A stretch of DNA of 64,000 nt from Furcasterigmium furcatum (taxonomy: Eukaryota > Ascomycota > Sordariomycetes > Glomerellales > Plectosphaerellaceae). Position numbers and translations under genes: made by a program. Below, piece after piece: positions 20,801 to 30,280 of the stretch (the first letter of the stretch is position 1; every line of letters starts with the position of its first letter). The DNA lies in the NCBI GenBank assembly GCA_001599815.1, contig BCIA01000002.1, positions 6,049,626-6,113,625 of the forward strand. Direction: 5' to 3'. The notes below the pieces were generated by a model. The model made no database searches. It was not told where the DNA came from and saw only the letters and a program-made list of their open reading frames with translations.

Positions 20801-21402
20801 CGTTGGAGATAAGCCAGGGCACAGAGACCCATGACGAGATCGGTGACGCCGACTTGCTGTCCATCGGCCCCGGTGACAGGGTTCTGAAACTCGCGCCGAA
20901 TCAGGGTGATAATGCTGGCAATGGCACGGGACGAATCGGTAGAGCCGAAGAACTGGTCGAGGGACGTCAGAAGTATTTGGGTGATCTCGGAGAACATGGA
21001 GAAGGTGGTGCTCGTGACGTGAAAGCCGGTGGTGGTCCAGAAGACGAGTTGGGACATTGCGCGGTGCAAGTTCTCGAGGCTGCGTTCGATGATGGTCTCG
21101 GCGTCGGCTCGCTGCAGTTCTGTCTGTGATCGAGAAAGCATGTCCTTGCCGGCGCGGGCCAGGATGCCCTCGAGGATGCCGCGGCCGAGCTCGAGGCTGG
21201 ACAAGGTGGTGACTCTCGCAGCATCGAATCCATAGGAGCCGATGAAGGTTCCAACGCGGATGGCCAGGCAGCTCGAGCGGGTGGCGAGGCTCACGGCCGA
21301 TGCAATAGGGACCGGGAGGACCGTTCTCCCTAGAGCAGAGGTAGGGATTTGTTGCACAGGTCCGAGGGCCTTCGCATCGACGTCCTCATCCGCGGAGTCC
21401 AT
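17881..21402 (-). CDS. Class 3 lipase (diacylglycerol-lipase-like), 1173 aa
   Basis: A single long exon. The N-terminal 300 residues include helical segments (IASAVSLATRSSCLAIRVGTF and similar) that may be membrane-associated. Residues about 320-700 are disordered, Ser/Pro/Arg-rich. The C-terminal third is an alpha/beta hydrolase with the GHSLGG nucleophile elbow (Ser919) and downstream GSDLVPFLSLG supplying the probable catalytic Asp. The layout resembles fungal and animal sn1-specific diacylglycerol lipases, acting on membrane lipids. The central disordered segment would be a place for phosphorylation. No intron is needed. Confidence 0.85.
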   Translation of the reverse strand: MDSADEDVDAKALGPVQQIPTSALGRTVLPVPIASAVSLATRSSCLAIRVGTFIGSYGFDAARVTTLSSLELGRGILEGILARAGKDMLSRSQTELQRADAETIIERSLENLHRAMSQLVFWTTTGFHVTSTTFSMFSEITQILLTSLDQFFGSTDSSRAIASIITLIRREFQNPVTGADGQQVGVTDLVMGLCALAYLQRRCWRLEAEESRRLGHEEIVWDVVVLNDGERVDVHENSLYGMHKGNYQQPAPDILVSQPGPAPSPSILATLQRHSSNDSSDEDEDESPETRLRQQIMDTLPADARVSIRTSTVTQKTITVDFQASEIPAIPPPPGVEVVEREIIPPPVQDLTVVHRGGPQASNPPTHRVVYRVERRKTTNTSCQGHKPQREYAQSVVESVDDSDDSSIGSPVFSPTLPAQPVFPATEAPLLIPKRTSSSTLKQEPAEKSPIPRKPSAPDFRQPITPRTQPTTPVSARSTPSRDNIPNQKRQRTPLAPLPVKQKQENTRPSPPISSKVVPARSKTEPAAEKPAQKKSGIRQALKRAPGSNLSNLWNRDSAGSSSSLSLGKEKKTMRPPPVPEKSPRLPLPPSRQVLSRATGPTIASNQRERGIPEPPHIPRSSSRASYISVHESRRDSIVSHADSFSIHSVETNRPVSPIFPRHRPSNSMLRQFHGKDNENDFQTSPRSVMSRRTRPRGHAPSMSLYSIATSGSQASLVLSSMHPKSAYTDSEAIDNLRRAGTLNDIFPPFHLLRNVTRFMRFSSASYGSNFLKVLGISSNMPTLKSLDDTHQEIRSFAHHTETDTDSIILASFVDHQGGSDTTGSTGTGVPLVHYISLDHESKAVVLSCRGTLGFEDILADLACDYDDLNWRGKPYQVHKGVHASARRLLYGGDGRVLYTLKEALDEFTDYGLVLCGHSLGGAVTALLGTMLSEPSPTGTGFVTSAEPHRRLLAASSHTQSAPNGSANICLPAGRPIHVYAYGPPGTMSPSLRKATRGLITSTIHGSDLVPFLSLGVLHDFQAVALAFKNDGHDSKLEVKQHVWQAFQTGLADRWYAGGLGGKTPGADDDDGESPWSIAALTTLRTGMMNPKLLPPGEVFVVESSKVLRRDAFLLAGEEDFGRPAKRVVFKYIRDVESRFREVRFGTSMLMDHSPAGYEEALGKLRLGVADAR

Positions 21403-22440
21403 ATCGAAGGGGGCGGGCTGGGATGACCAGCATCAACCATTTGAGGCAGCCAATAGAAGCTACTGACGCTGTTGAGGGGTGAATCTGGACAGGACTGTAG
21501 CAGTTATTGCAGCGGCGGCGAGCTGCTGGTGAGGCCGTATCAGGGGTTATCCAAAGTGATGATGCATGAAAGAAGCCGGAGGCTCCTGCTCACATCGGCA
21601 TCGCGTCGAGGGGCATTGGCGAAAACGTGACGGCCCCATTATTTACAGCAAAATGGCCACTGGAATGGTTGAAGTGTTGTTGAGCTGTTCGGCCGGGTGT
21701 GTCCGACATGTGATGTTCCAGGTGAGTCGCCCAATCGGGGAAAGGGGGGATTGACCGCTCGATCACATTGGGCAAAATCGCCTGTATCTTATCAGGCCAC
21801 AGCTGGACTCGAACATAACAAAACATATGACGTGGAGGATTTACAGTAGTAGGTGGTTCTATCACGAGTACGGATCTCGATTCCTTGTATGAGGACAGAA
21901 GGAGATGTATGTCACTCAGAGAGCAAAATCATGTAAATGTGGCAAGTCGAGGTGTCTGTAGCAATTGTAGCAATACGGGCCATGACAGCACCGCGGGCCG
22001 TCTATTCATAGCACCCGAGGCTGAGCTGCAAGGGCGACCGGCACCTCGGACAGGGGTCTAGACCAGGGGTTAGTTGTTAGTTGGCCCAGGGAGAGCTTAC
22101 CTGTCGCTGAGAGAGTCGCACTGCCCCCGCTGACGATCTTGCCCCGCGCCGCCGTTTGAGGTCAGGACAACAAGAAATAGTCCCCGGCCGTCCGCGGTCA
22201 GCATCTCGTACTCAGCTTAGTTTTTCTCCTTTCAACCAAAATCAATCCTCACCCGCTCGACGAAAGCAGCCCGCCGTCCAGTCCATACCTATATACATTC
22301 GCTGCAACGCTCGCTTCGTAGCTCCAAGCATCCCCGCCATTGACTTCCCACCGCCACTTCAGCATCCGACCGACAAGCGGTCAATTGCCCGCAGCTCCTC
22401 CTAGAAAGCATTTCTTCGTCACACACATCAATCCTCGACC
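21403..22440. promoter_or_regulatory. Divergent promoter between lipase and GNA1
   Basis: A 1038-bp interval. The part before GNA1 (22195-22440) is a CT/CCAC-rich leader as in many fungal housekeeping genes. Frames in it lack motifs. Confidence 0.45.
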
Positions 22441-23030
22441 ATGTCTGAAGCAGGCCTCTTCTCCGCCGACCTCATCTCCCCCGAGGTCTCTGCGGCCCTT
22501 CCCGAGGGATACATCATCCGCGCCCTGCGCCCCTCAGACTTCAGCTCCGGCTTCCTCGACTGCCTGCGCGTCCTGACAACCGTCGGCGACATCTCCGAGG
22601 ACAAGTTCCTGGAGCAGTACAAGTGGATGTCGTCCAATGGCGGCTACTACATCATCGCCGTCGAGGACACCTCCAAGGGCGCTGTCGTCGGCACCGGCGC
22701 CCTGATCGTCGAGCGCAAGTTGTACGTGGCCGCATCTCCCTCGATTGATTCCCACCACCCCTCGCTGACCTGTCCTTTCCCCCTCACAGCATCCACAACC
22801 TCGGTGCCGTCGGCCACATCGAGGACATCGCCGTCGCCAAGGACCAGCAGGGCAAGAAGCTCGGCCTGCGCATCATCCAGGCCCTCGACTTCGTCGCCGA
22901 GAAGGTCGGCTGCTACAAGAGCATCCTCGACTGCAGCGAGGCCAACGAGGGCTTCTACGTCAAGTGCGGCTTCCGTCGGGCAGGCCTGCAAATGGCCCAC
23001 TACTACGAGGGCCCCAAGAGCAAGGCCTAG
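22441..23030 (+). CDS. GNA1: Glucosamine 6-phosphate N-acetyltransferase
   Basis: Exons 22441-22721 and 22790-23030 (68-nt intron, GTACGT...CAG) give 173 aa. The protein is a GNAT: LPEGYIIRALRPSDF at the start, GTGALIVERKFIHNLGAVGHIEDIAV, and the acetyl-CoA loop QQGKKLGLRIIQAL, ending with NEGFYVKCGF and a C-terminal YYEGPK. It makes N-acetylglucosamine 6-phosphate from glucosamine 6-phosphate, feeding UDP-GlcNAc for chitin, glycans and GPI anchors. Length and motifs match yeast Gna1 (about 160 aa). Confidence 0.93.
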
Positions 23031-23833
23031 GCGCTTCAGCAGTAGCGACCTGGTCTCTGTGTTTTTCCAATATTCGGTGACTCGGAGGGTATCTATGCGG
23101 CGTGGGACGGGTGGTTGGAATATCGCCGCTGATCTCGGTCGCATATACGGGCCCCGAGGCTATAGACTTGTCCGTCGGAAGAGAGAGCGCTTCTGCCGGG
23201 CCTTCGCTTAAAGGCGAAGAAATAGACGATGTTTCTGCAATATTTCCAGGAGGAGCCTCTTTGCCGGAGGAGGCACCTCGATCCCTGGTCTCGTGCGAAG
23301 CGGCTCCGCGGCCGATGCTGGCGCTGATCCTGGAAGCTTAAAAACTAATGATCACGTTGACACTGGAAATAGCAAAGGAGTCCGAAGGGGGAACCGATTC
23401 TTGGCGGGATCGGATGGGAGATCCCCACCTCTTACCCAGATCTCACCTCCAACGCGATCACATGCTTCAGCGCCCTCGACTTCTCGCGACGCGCGGGTTG
23501 CGTGCGAGTCAGGAAAAACCACGCGAGCTCGCAATCCCAGCAGTGGAAGGTGGTTAACCCTGCGTCATGTGCGCCGGACTGAGTCGACTGGGACTCGGCA
23601 AGTCCGCAAATGGCCCTATAAGATACGGCCTGCGGAAGCCGGACACCGGACGTCCACATCCCCACCGAATGTCCGATCCGTGATTCTATACTTGAGTCGG
23701 GCGTTTCCTCTGCTGTTCGAGGTCGACAAGGAGAGATCACAGCAGAGTCAAAGCAAGATCAAAACACGAGAAAGAGTCAAAGCGAATCTCCCAAGACCGT
23801 CTTAAAGAACGCCCCCCACACCCACCTGCAAAG
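23031..23833. other. Intergenic: promoter region
   Basis: This includes a TATAAG element at 23617-23622, about 210 bp before the small open frame at 23834. No coding sequence recognised. Confidence 0.45.
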
Positions 23834-24099
23834 ATGTTCCAGGATCTCAACCAAGCCATCCACCGAGTGCGCGTAGCCTCGATCCAGTCCAAGTATGCAC
23901 CATCCTCACACTGCAATCCTGCCGTAGCTGAAATTGTCCCCCCGAATCCCTGCTGACTGGACCGTAAAGGGTGTTCGAGACTACTCCAGGCCAGAGCCCC
24001 CCCGTGCGCCGCCGCAGCAGCAGCCAGGTCAAGCAGTTCAACTCCCCCACGCAGGGCCCGATATTCGCCAAGCGACGTGTTGTCCGGGTCGTCTCGTAA
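23834..24099 (+). CDS. Possible small gene, 62 aa, uncharacterised
   Basis: An ATG at 23834 opens a 59-nt exon (to 23892). A well-formed 77-nt intron follows, with GTATGC donor, CTGAC branch and AAAG acceptor, then a second exon 23970-24099. The product is basic with an SSSQVKQFNSPTQGPIFAKRR segment and no recognisable domain. It ends 20 bp before the Ayg1-like gene. It could be an upstream frame in that transcript rather than a separate gene. The good intron is the main support. Confidence 0.35.
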
Positions 24100-24119
24100 G
24101 GAGAGATCGACACAACACC

Positions 24120-25663
24120 ATGTCACCCCATGTTACCTATGGGGAAGAGGAGGATGGGAGCCGCCCGAGGGCTTGGCTCATGGGAAAGGAGGCGTTTGAG
24201 AGACGGATGCCTCACCACGATGGTATCAAGGAGCTATGGGAGACCAAGTGGAAGTTTCCCGTGGGTAAACCAAGAACCAAACTTAAGCGACGGGGTCTCT
24301 AACACGGCAAAAGTGCACCAAGGGCGTGTATCCCTTCCACGACGGACATTACAGCGATTTCGAGGGCATCTTTGAGCATCTGATCAGGGCATGTTCTCAC
24401 TCTGGAGTATACACACATGCTTAGAGCCCAAGGCTGACATCCTCTAGTACAATGTCCACGACAACCACGGCACAGCGCCCGCTTACACGGAAGCGTTCCT
24501 CCCAGTCGGCGCATCCCTTACTCGTCAGGGCGACCGGGCTCTCGCGGCGGGAGACAAGAAGGCAGCCAGCGCTCTGTACCTCCGCGCGTGTACCGTATAC
24601 CGCATCGCCCGATTCCCGTACATCACATCGTTTCCCGAGATCAACTGCCCCGTCAAATGGCGGGCCTGGGAGGCGCAAAAGCAGACGTACTTAAAGGCCG
24701 CAGCGCTGTGGGACTGCCCCGTGGAAGACGTCAAGATCCCCCATGCCCATGCCCAGGGTCGTGATCGTGCCGACATACCCGTGTACGTTAGGGTGCCGGC
24801 CGCGACGAGGGAAAATAGGGAGAAGTGTCCTGTGGTTCTGCTTCTGACCGGCCTCGACGGATACAGACCCGACAACACAGTCCGGTGCGACGAGTTCCTT
24901 GCCCGGGGGTGGGGCAGCGTTGTGGCCGAGATCCCGGGGACGGCGGACTGTCCTGCCGATCCCGCGGACCCGGAGAGCCCGGACCGGCTGTGGAGCAGTG
25001 TCCTGGACTGGATGGCGGCGGATGGGCGGTTTGACATGAGCCGGTTGATGGTCTGGGGACTGAGCTCCGGGGGCTACTATGCCATCCGGATTGCTCACAC
25101 GCACGCGGAGCGGGTGATCGGGGCCGTGGCCCATGGAGCTGGATGTCATCACTTCTTCGATCGGGAGTGGCTGGAGAAGGTTGATGGGCATGAGTACCCG
25201 TTTCTGTGAGTGGCAGCTGAGATGAATTCGCTGTTGGGTTGGCTTGCTAACGATGATCCAGACTTACACCGGCGATGGCGTTGAAGCATGGGTATGACTC
25301 TGTGGAGGATTACAAAAAAGGGGCGCAGGAAAAGTTCTCTTTGCTGGAAACTGGCATCATTCAGCGGCCTTCCACCAGATTGTTGCTCATCAACGTGAGT
25401 AAACGACATAGATTTGATCTTGGTGTTTACTAACAGTTTGACCAGGGGACCGAAGATGGACTGATGCCGATCGAGGATTCCATGATGCTGTTTGAATACG
25501 GAACTCCCAAGGAAGCTAGGTGAGCCGCTCTTCATCTCCTGTCTTGCTCTAGCACTGCTAACATCCCCGACGATTCATCCCAGGGGCTCTGCACATGGGC
25601 TATCCCGCGGCCAACGCATATGTTTACCCCTGGATGGAGAGTGTCATCGCTTCCCGCACCTGA
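24120..25663 (+). CDS. Ayg1-like alpha/beta hydrolase (polyketide chain-shortening type), last acceptor apparently defective
   Basis: Exons 24120-24260, 24314-24388, 24448-25205, 25262-25394, 25446-25519 and an expected last exon 25573-25663; about 423 aa if complete. The family is that of Ayg1, which shortens a heptaketide naphthopyrone to tetrahydroxynaphthalene for DHN melanin in Aspergillus fumigatus. Matching blocks are LWETKWKF, VYPFHDGHYSDFE, GLDGYRPDN, AEIPGTADCPADPADP and GLSSGGYYAI. Triad: Ser278, Asp373 (NGTEDGLMPIED) and His in ALHMGYP. Intron 2 is GC-AG. The last intron ends in CG, not AG, just before the homologous ATTCATCCC; the only nearby AG shifts the frame and loses the catalytic His. 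Confidence 0.82.
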
Positions 25664-25757
25664 GTGCTGGCGCATCATCTTGTATTATCTCAGCTCAAAG
25701 CATTGTAAAATAGGTCGCTTCTAAAAACACATCTTGAATTCATTCATGCTTGCGCGT

Positions 25758-26592
25758 CTACCGGCCCATCCACCCGCCATCAACAACCAGCACATGGCCA
25801 TTGACGTACGCGCTCGCTTTGCTCGCCAGGTAGACGGACGTGCCCTTGAAGTCGTCGGGCGACCCCCAGCGGCCGGCGGGGATGCGGGCACTGATGCTGG
25901 CCAGGCGCTCCTTGTCGGCGAGCAGGGCGGTGTTCATCTCCGTCGCGATGTACCCCGGGGCGATGGCGTTGACGGTGATGCCCTCGGCGGCCCACTGGTT
26001 GGCCATGCTCTTGGTCAGCTGCGCAACGGCGCCCTTGGAGGCGGCGTAGGCGGGGACGTTGAGGCCGCCCTGGAAGGAGAGGAGGGAGGCGTAGTTGATG
26101 ACGCTGCCCCTGCGGCCGGTGACGGGGTGGGGAGGGAGCTTGAGCATGTGGGCGCCGATGTCGCGGGAGAGGGTGAAGACGGCGTTGAGGTTGACCTGGA
26201 TGACCTCGTTGAAGTCGTTGTCGGGGAACTCGTGGGCGGGGTGGCGGCGCTGGATGCCGGCGCAGTTGACGAGGATGCGGATCTCGTGGCCGTCGGCGAG
26301 GACCTTGGGCGCCAGGGCGGCGACGCTCTCGGCGGAGCTGAGGTCTGCGGTGTAGATTTCGGATTTCCGGCCGAGCTTGCGGATCGCGTCTCTCGTCTCG
26401 GTCACGGACTCGTCGCGCTGGGAGCTGTCAGTTTGGAGGTTCTTCTTCGAGACAGGAGGGGGACCGGCGCACCTGGACGAGCAGCACGTCGGCACCGGCT
26501 TCGGCGAGGCCAATGGCGGCAGCCTGGCCGATGCCGCGGGTGCCACCGGTGACGAGAGCCGTCTGGCCCTCGAGGGAGAAGAAGGAGGCCAT
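25758..26592 (-). CDS. Short-chain dehydrogenase, 2-deoxy-D-gluconate 3-dehydrogenase (KduD)-like
   Basis: Exons 26592-26473 and 26417-25758 give 259 aa. The nucleotide-binding motif is TGGTRGIG (residues 15-22), followed by NCAG, the catalytic Ser in NYAS and YAASK, and a typical GWMGR C-terminus. Sequence style (SLEGQTALVTGGTRGIG, IQRRHPAHEFPDNDF, MANQWAAEGITVNAIAPGYIATEM) resembles KduD-like enzymes that oxidise or reduce hexulosonates or related ketoses. It shares a 1-kb divergent promoter with the polyol dehydrogenase gene. Substrate is not certain. Confidence 0.85.
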
Positions 26593-27595
26593 GTTGAATG
26601 TGGAATTCAGTGAACAGGTGACAGGTGGGGGACGGTAGATGGAGGTTGCTAGATCTCAACCGTGGTGTCGTGAGCAAAGATGTCAAGGGAAGGTTAAGAG
26701 ATGCGGCAGGAGAAAATCAGAGGCTACACTACTCGTCAATGGCAAAAGAACTGGGCGGATTTTCAACTGGAATCGGAGCTTCATCCGTCTAAGATCATGT
26801 CGAGAGGAAATTCGCGAGCCAGCTGCCCCTCCCCCTCCGTCCCATCGGCACCGACCTGCAGCAGCCCTGGGCTGAGTCGGGGTTGGGGATTGGTGAGCCG
26901 GGTTCGGGGTGGGTGAGCCGAGTCGGGGTCAATGCCCCCCGCTGAAGGACCCCGCAGACAGCTGCCAGATCTGGTCAAACGCCTCCAAGTTGGAGGGGCA
27001 GTGAGGGGCAAAAGTGACGTCGCGGCCGCTACTTTAGCTTGCACCTCCGTAAATTTGGGCTCTTTCAGCGCCCTTCCGATGCCCGGAGCGTCGCGAGTTG
27101 ACGGACAAGGTACGCCTCGGCGACAATTACCTCGAGCCGCCGAAGGCCAACGATCACCGGCGCCGAGGACAACGGCTAGAGCTCGTCGACGGTGGGACCG
27201 CGGGGGTCACAGCACCAGTGGCCTGTCGGATTTTCAAAGTTCAGGTCGCTCCCGTCGTCCAAGACTTCGCGTTCGCGTCGAGACCCCCGGATCCTTTTCC
27301 GCTATTAATGACCCCTCACCCGGCCCTGGCGCCGGTGCGCCTCGGGTTCTGAGTTGGAGAATGTCGTGAACTCTGGACACGGAGCTATTTTCTTTTCCGT
27401 CTTCGTCTCATCCTGCCGACTCCATATTGTGACAACATCACGATCAATTTGCCGTGCCCCGTTCTGGATTCCTCCGTATTACATCCATGCGGAGCCACTG
27501 AACCGAATCTCTGAATAGCTTCAACTTGTCCCGTCGGATAAACCCTTGCCTCACCCCCTTTCTTCACTCCTCCCTGCCCTGCGCAAATCGTCACA
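26593..27595. promoter_or_regulatory. Divergent promoter of SDR and polyol dehydrogenase genes
   Basis: A 1003-bp interval, G/C-skewed in the middle with repeated CGGGG and CCCCGC words (26870-26955). A few fit the SYGGRG pattern of the carbon repressor CreA (for example CCCCGC near 26948, reverse strand). Regulation by carbon source is inferred. Confidence 0.4.
26873..26930 (+). repeat. Three imperfect ~20-bp G-rich repeats
   Basis: Units at 26873-26893, 26894-26913 and 26914-26930 all start TGAG(T/C)CG and contain a GGGG run. They sit in the divergent promoter between two carbohydrate oxidoreductase genes. Function unknown. Confidence 0.5.
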
Positions 27596-28912
27596 ATGTC
27601 CGAGTCCAAGGTCCTCGCCTCGGTGCTGCACGGGGTGAAAGACCTCAGAATCGTAAGCAAGCTCCAGTCCTTCGAGCATACATCACGACTCACGCGACCA
27701 CGCAGGAAGAGCGCGTCCTCCCCGCGCCGGGCGCCGACGAGATCCAAGTCGCCGTCCAGGCCACCGGTCTCTGCGGATCGGATCTTCACTACTTCAACCA
27801 CTACCGCAACGGCGACATCATCGTTCGGGAACCCCTCACCCTCGGCCACGAGTCCGCCGGCGTCGTCACCGCCGTCGGTGCCGGCGTGACAAATCTCAAG
27901 GTCGGCGACCACGTCGCCCTCGAGGTCGGCCTGCCCTGCGAGAAGTGCGGCCTCTGCGACGAGGGGCGGTACAACATCTGCAAGGGCATGAACTTCCGCA
28001 GCTCGGCCAAGGCGTGGCCTCATTCCCAGGGCACCCTCCAGCAGAGGATAAACCACCCCGCGAGGTGGTGTTACAAGTACGTCCTGAGCTCGGGCTAACG
28101 AAGACACCGCTGACACGCACCTGACAGGCTCCCCGCGGACCTCTCCCTCGAGCTCGGCGCGCTGCTGGAGCCCCTCGGCGTCGCCATGCACGCCCACGAC
28201 CGCGGCAAGATCCCGCCCAACTCGGCCACTGTCCTCGTCCTCGGCGCCGGCGCCGTCGGGCTGCTGACCGCCGCGCTGAGCAAGGCCCAGGGCCAGAAGG
28301 TCGTCATCGCCGACATCCAGGCCTCCCGCGTCGAGTTCGCGACGGCCAACGGCTTCGCCGACGCCGGCGTCGTCGTCCCCGCGCGCAGGCCGCAGGAGAT
28401 CCGCGAGAAGCTCGAGTACGCGAAGGAGGTCGCCGAGCTGGTGTTCAAGTCCCAGATCGACGGCAAGGAGGTCGGGGAGGTGACGGCGACGTACGAGTGC
28501 ACCGGCGTCGAGAGCTGCATGCACGTGGCCATCTATGTAAGACTTCTTCTCACGAAATCGTGAACAACCCCCCCCCCCCCCCCCCCCCTTTTGCTAACAC
28601 GAGATGCAGTCTACCAAGCCCGGCGGCAAGCTCCTCATTGTCGGCATGGGCACTCCCATCCAGACGCTGCCCATCTCCGCCGCGGCCCTCAAGGAGGTCG
28701 ACCTCATCGGCGTCTTCCGCTACGCCAACACCTACGCCAGGGCGATCGAGCTGGTGTCGAGCAAGCCGCCCGGCCTGCCCGCGCTGGAGAAGTTGATCAC
28801 GCAGCGCTTCAGTGGCCTGGAAAACATCCAGAATGCCTTTGCCATGGCGGGCAGGGTTGAGGATGACGATGGAAAGCTGGTGATAAAGGTGCTGGTCGAC
28901 ACGTCGACTTAA
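27596..28912 (+). CDS. Zinc-dependent sorbitol/xylitol dehydrogenase
   Basis: Exons 27596-27652, 27706-28076, 28128-28536 and 28610-28912 give 379 aa. Catalytic zinc ligands Cys42 (GLCGSDLHYF) and His67-Glu68 (GHES) are present, as are structural zinc cysteines 97, 100, 103 and 111, the substrate-loop AKAWPHSQGTLQQRINHP and the Rossmann GAGAVG. This is the medium-chain NAD+ polyol dehydrogenase family (sorbitol to fructose, xylitol to xylulose); the exact sugar cannot be assigned. Intron 3 contains an uninterrupted run of 21 C. The gene diverges from the SDR and is convergent with the aldo-keto reductase. Confidence 0.92.
28568..28588 (+). repeat. Poly-C tract of 21 inside an intron
   Basis: A homopolymer of 21 C (on this strand) fills the middle of intron 3 of the polyol dehydrogenase gene, followed by TTTTGCTAAC branch-site sequence. 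Homopolymers this long are prone to slippage and sequencing error. Confidence 0.8.
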
Positions 28913-29151
28913 GACATTTGAAGTACTATGTAGTCAAAAATAGGGATGTAGTAGTTAAATAGAGGAGGTTGTCCAGAACACATCCCAATCTGAGCACATT
29001 CTCCGTCTAAATCTTGCTTGGTCATGAACTTGACTTGAAGGATCTCTATTTGATTGATATCAGGGTCTATCATGCGTAACATATCACATCACACGTCCGC
29101 CCTCTTTTCTTTTCGTTCCTCTCACATCATCCGACAAAGCACGCGACGCGC

Positions 29152-30280
29152 TTACAGCTTGTCGGGGAAGCCGAACTGGGTCTTGAAGGGAGGGTAGACA
29201 TAGCGCTTCAGTTCGCCCTTGGCCAGCAGGTCGGCGGAGTAGTCGGCGAGGGCCTTGACGTCCTCGGCGTCGAGGGTGACGGTGTTGAGGTTGGACTTGA
29301 TACGCTCGTTGGAGGTGGACTTGGCGAGGACGGTGCTTCCACGGGCGACTAAGGAAGAGGTCAGTATTTTCACGCTCTCAACGCCCCTGACAGAGCAAAT
29401 GTCTGAGTACTCACTGTGGTAGCTCAGCAGGATGGTGCCGGCGGAGACGCCGTGCTTCTCGGCGACCTTGACGACGGCGGGGGCGGTGAACATGGGGGCG
29501 CCTGTGCTGCCGAAGGGGCTGTAGGCCATGATCTGGATGCCCTTGGCCTTGCAGAGGTCGACGATCTCGTCCTGCGGCAGGCTGGGGTGGTTCTCGATCT
29601 GGTTGACGGCGGGGACGACCTTAGCCTCGGCGAGGAGGGCCTCGAGGTAGGGCTTGCTGTAGTTGCAGACGCCGATGGCCTTGACCTTGCCGCCAGCGAG
29701 GAGCTTCTCCATGGACTTCCAGGTGTCGATGTGGGAGAAGTCGTGCAGGACGTCACGGGTGCCGTCCGGCAGGGAGGGGAACTTGTCGTTGTTGCCGTCG
29801 GGGTTGCAGGCAACGGGCCAGTGCTGTGCGGTCTGTCAGCCGGGCTGTTTGCTCAGGTTTAGGGGCAGTCCTGGTTGTGCTCACCACCAGGAAGAGGTCG
29901 AGGTAGTCCAGGCCGAGGGCCTTCAGGCTCTTGTCGAGGGCGAGCTCGACGCGCTCATCGCTGGTGATGTAGGTCGTCCAGACCTTGCTGGTGACGAAGA
30001 CGTCCTCGCGCTTGACGCCGGCGGCGAAGGCCTCCTTCAGGCCCTCGCCGACGGACTCCTCGTTGCCGTAGCAGTAGGCGCAGTCGACGAGCTTGTAGCC
30101 GTTCTGGACGGCGTAGGAGACGGCGTTCTTGACCTCCTCAGCCGCGCCCTGCCAGGTGCCTGTGTGCGGAGATGCGCGTGAGCCGGAATTCAACTCTTGT
30201 CAGAGAAAACGGGAAGCCTTACCGAGGCCAACGGCGGGGATCTCAGTGCCGGTGTTGAGCTTGAACGTCTTGTCGGCCAT
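29152..30280 (-). CDS. Aldo-keto reductase (glycerol dehydrogenase / aldose reductase type)
   Basis: Exons 30280-30223, 30159-29885, 29823-29415 and 29348-29152 give 312 aa, the usual AKR size. The tetrad is Asp45, Tyr50, Lys78 and His112 (LVDCAYCYGNE, VTSKVW, LVHWP); the NADPH end has STSNERIKSNL. Sequence style (GVCNYSKPYLEALL, NQIENHPSLPQDEIVDLC) resembles fungal Gcy1-type glycerol dehydrogenases and xylose/galactose reductases. It would reduce aldoses or dihydroxyacetone-type carbonyls to polyols, the substrates of the neighbouring polyol dehydrogenase. Confidence 0.9.
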
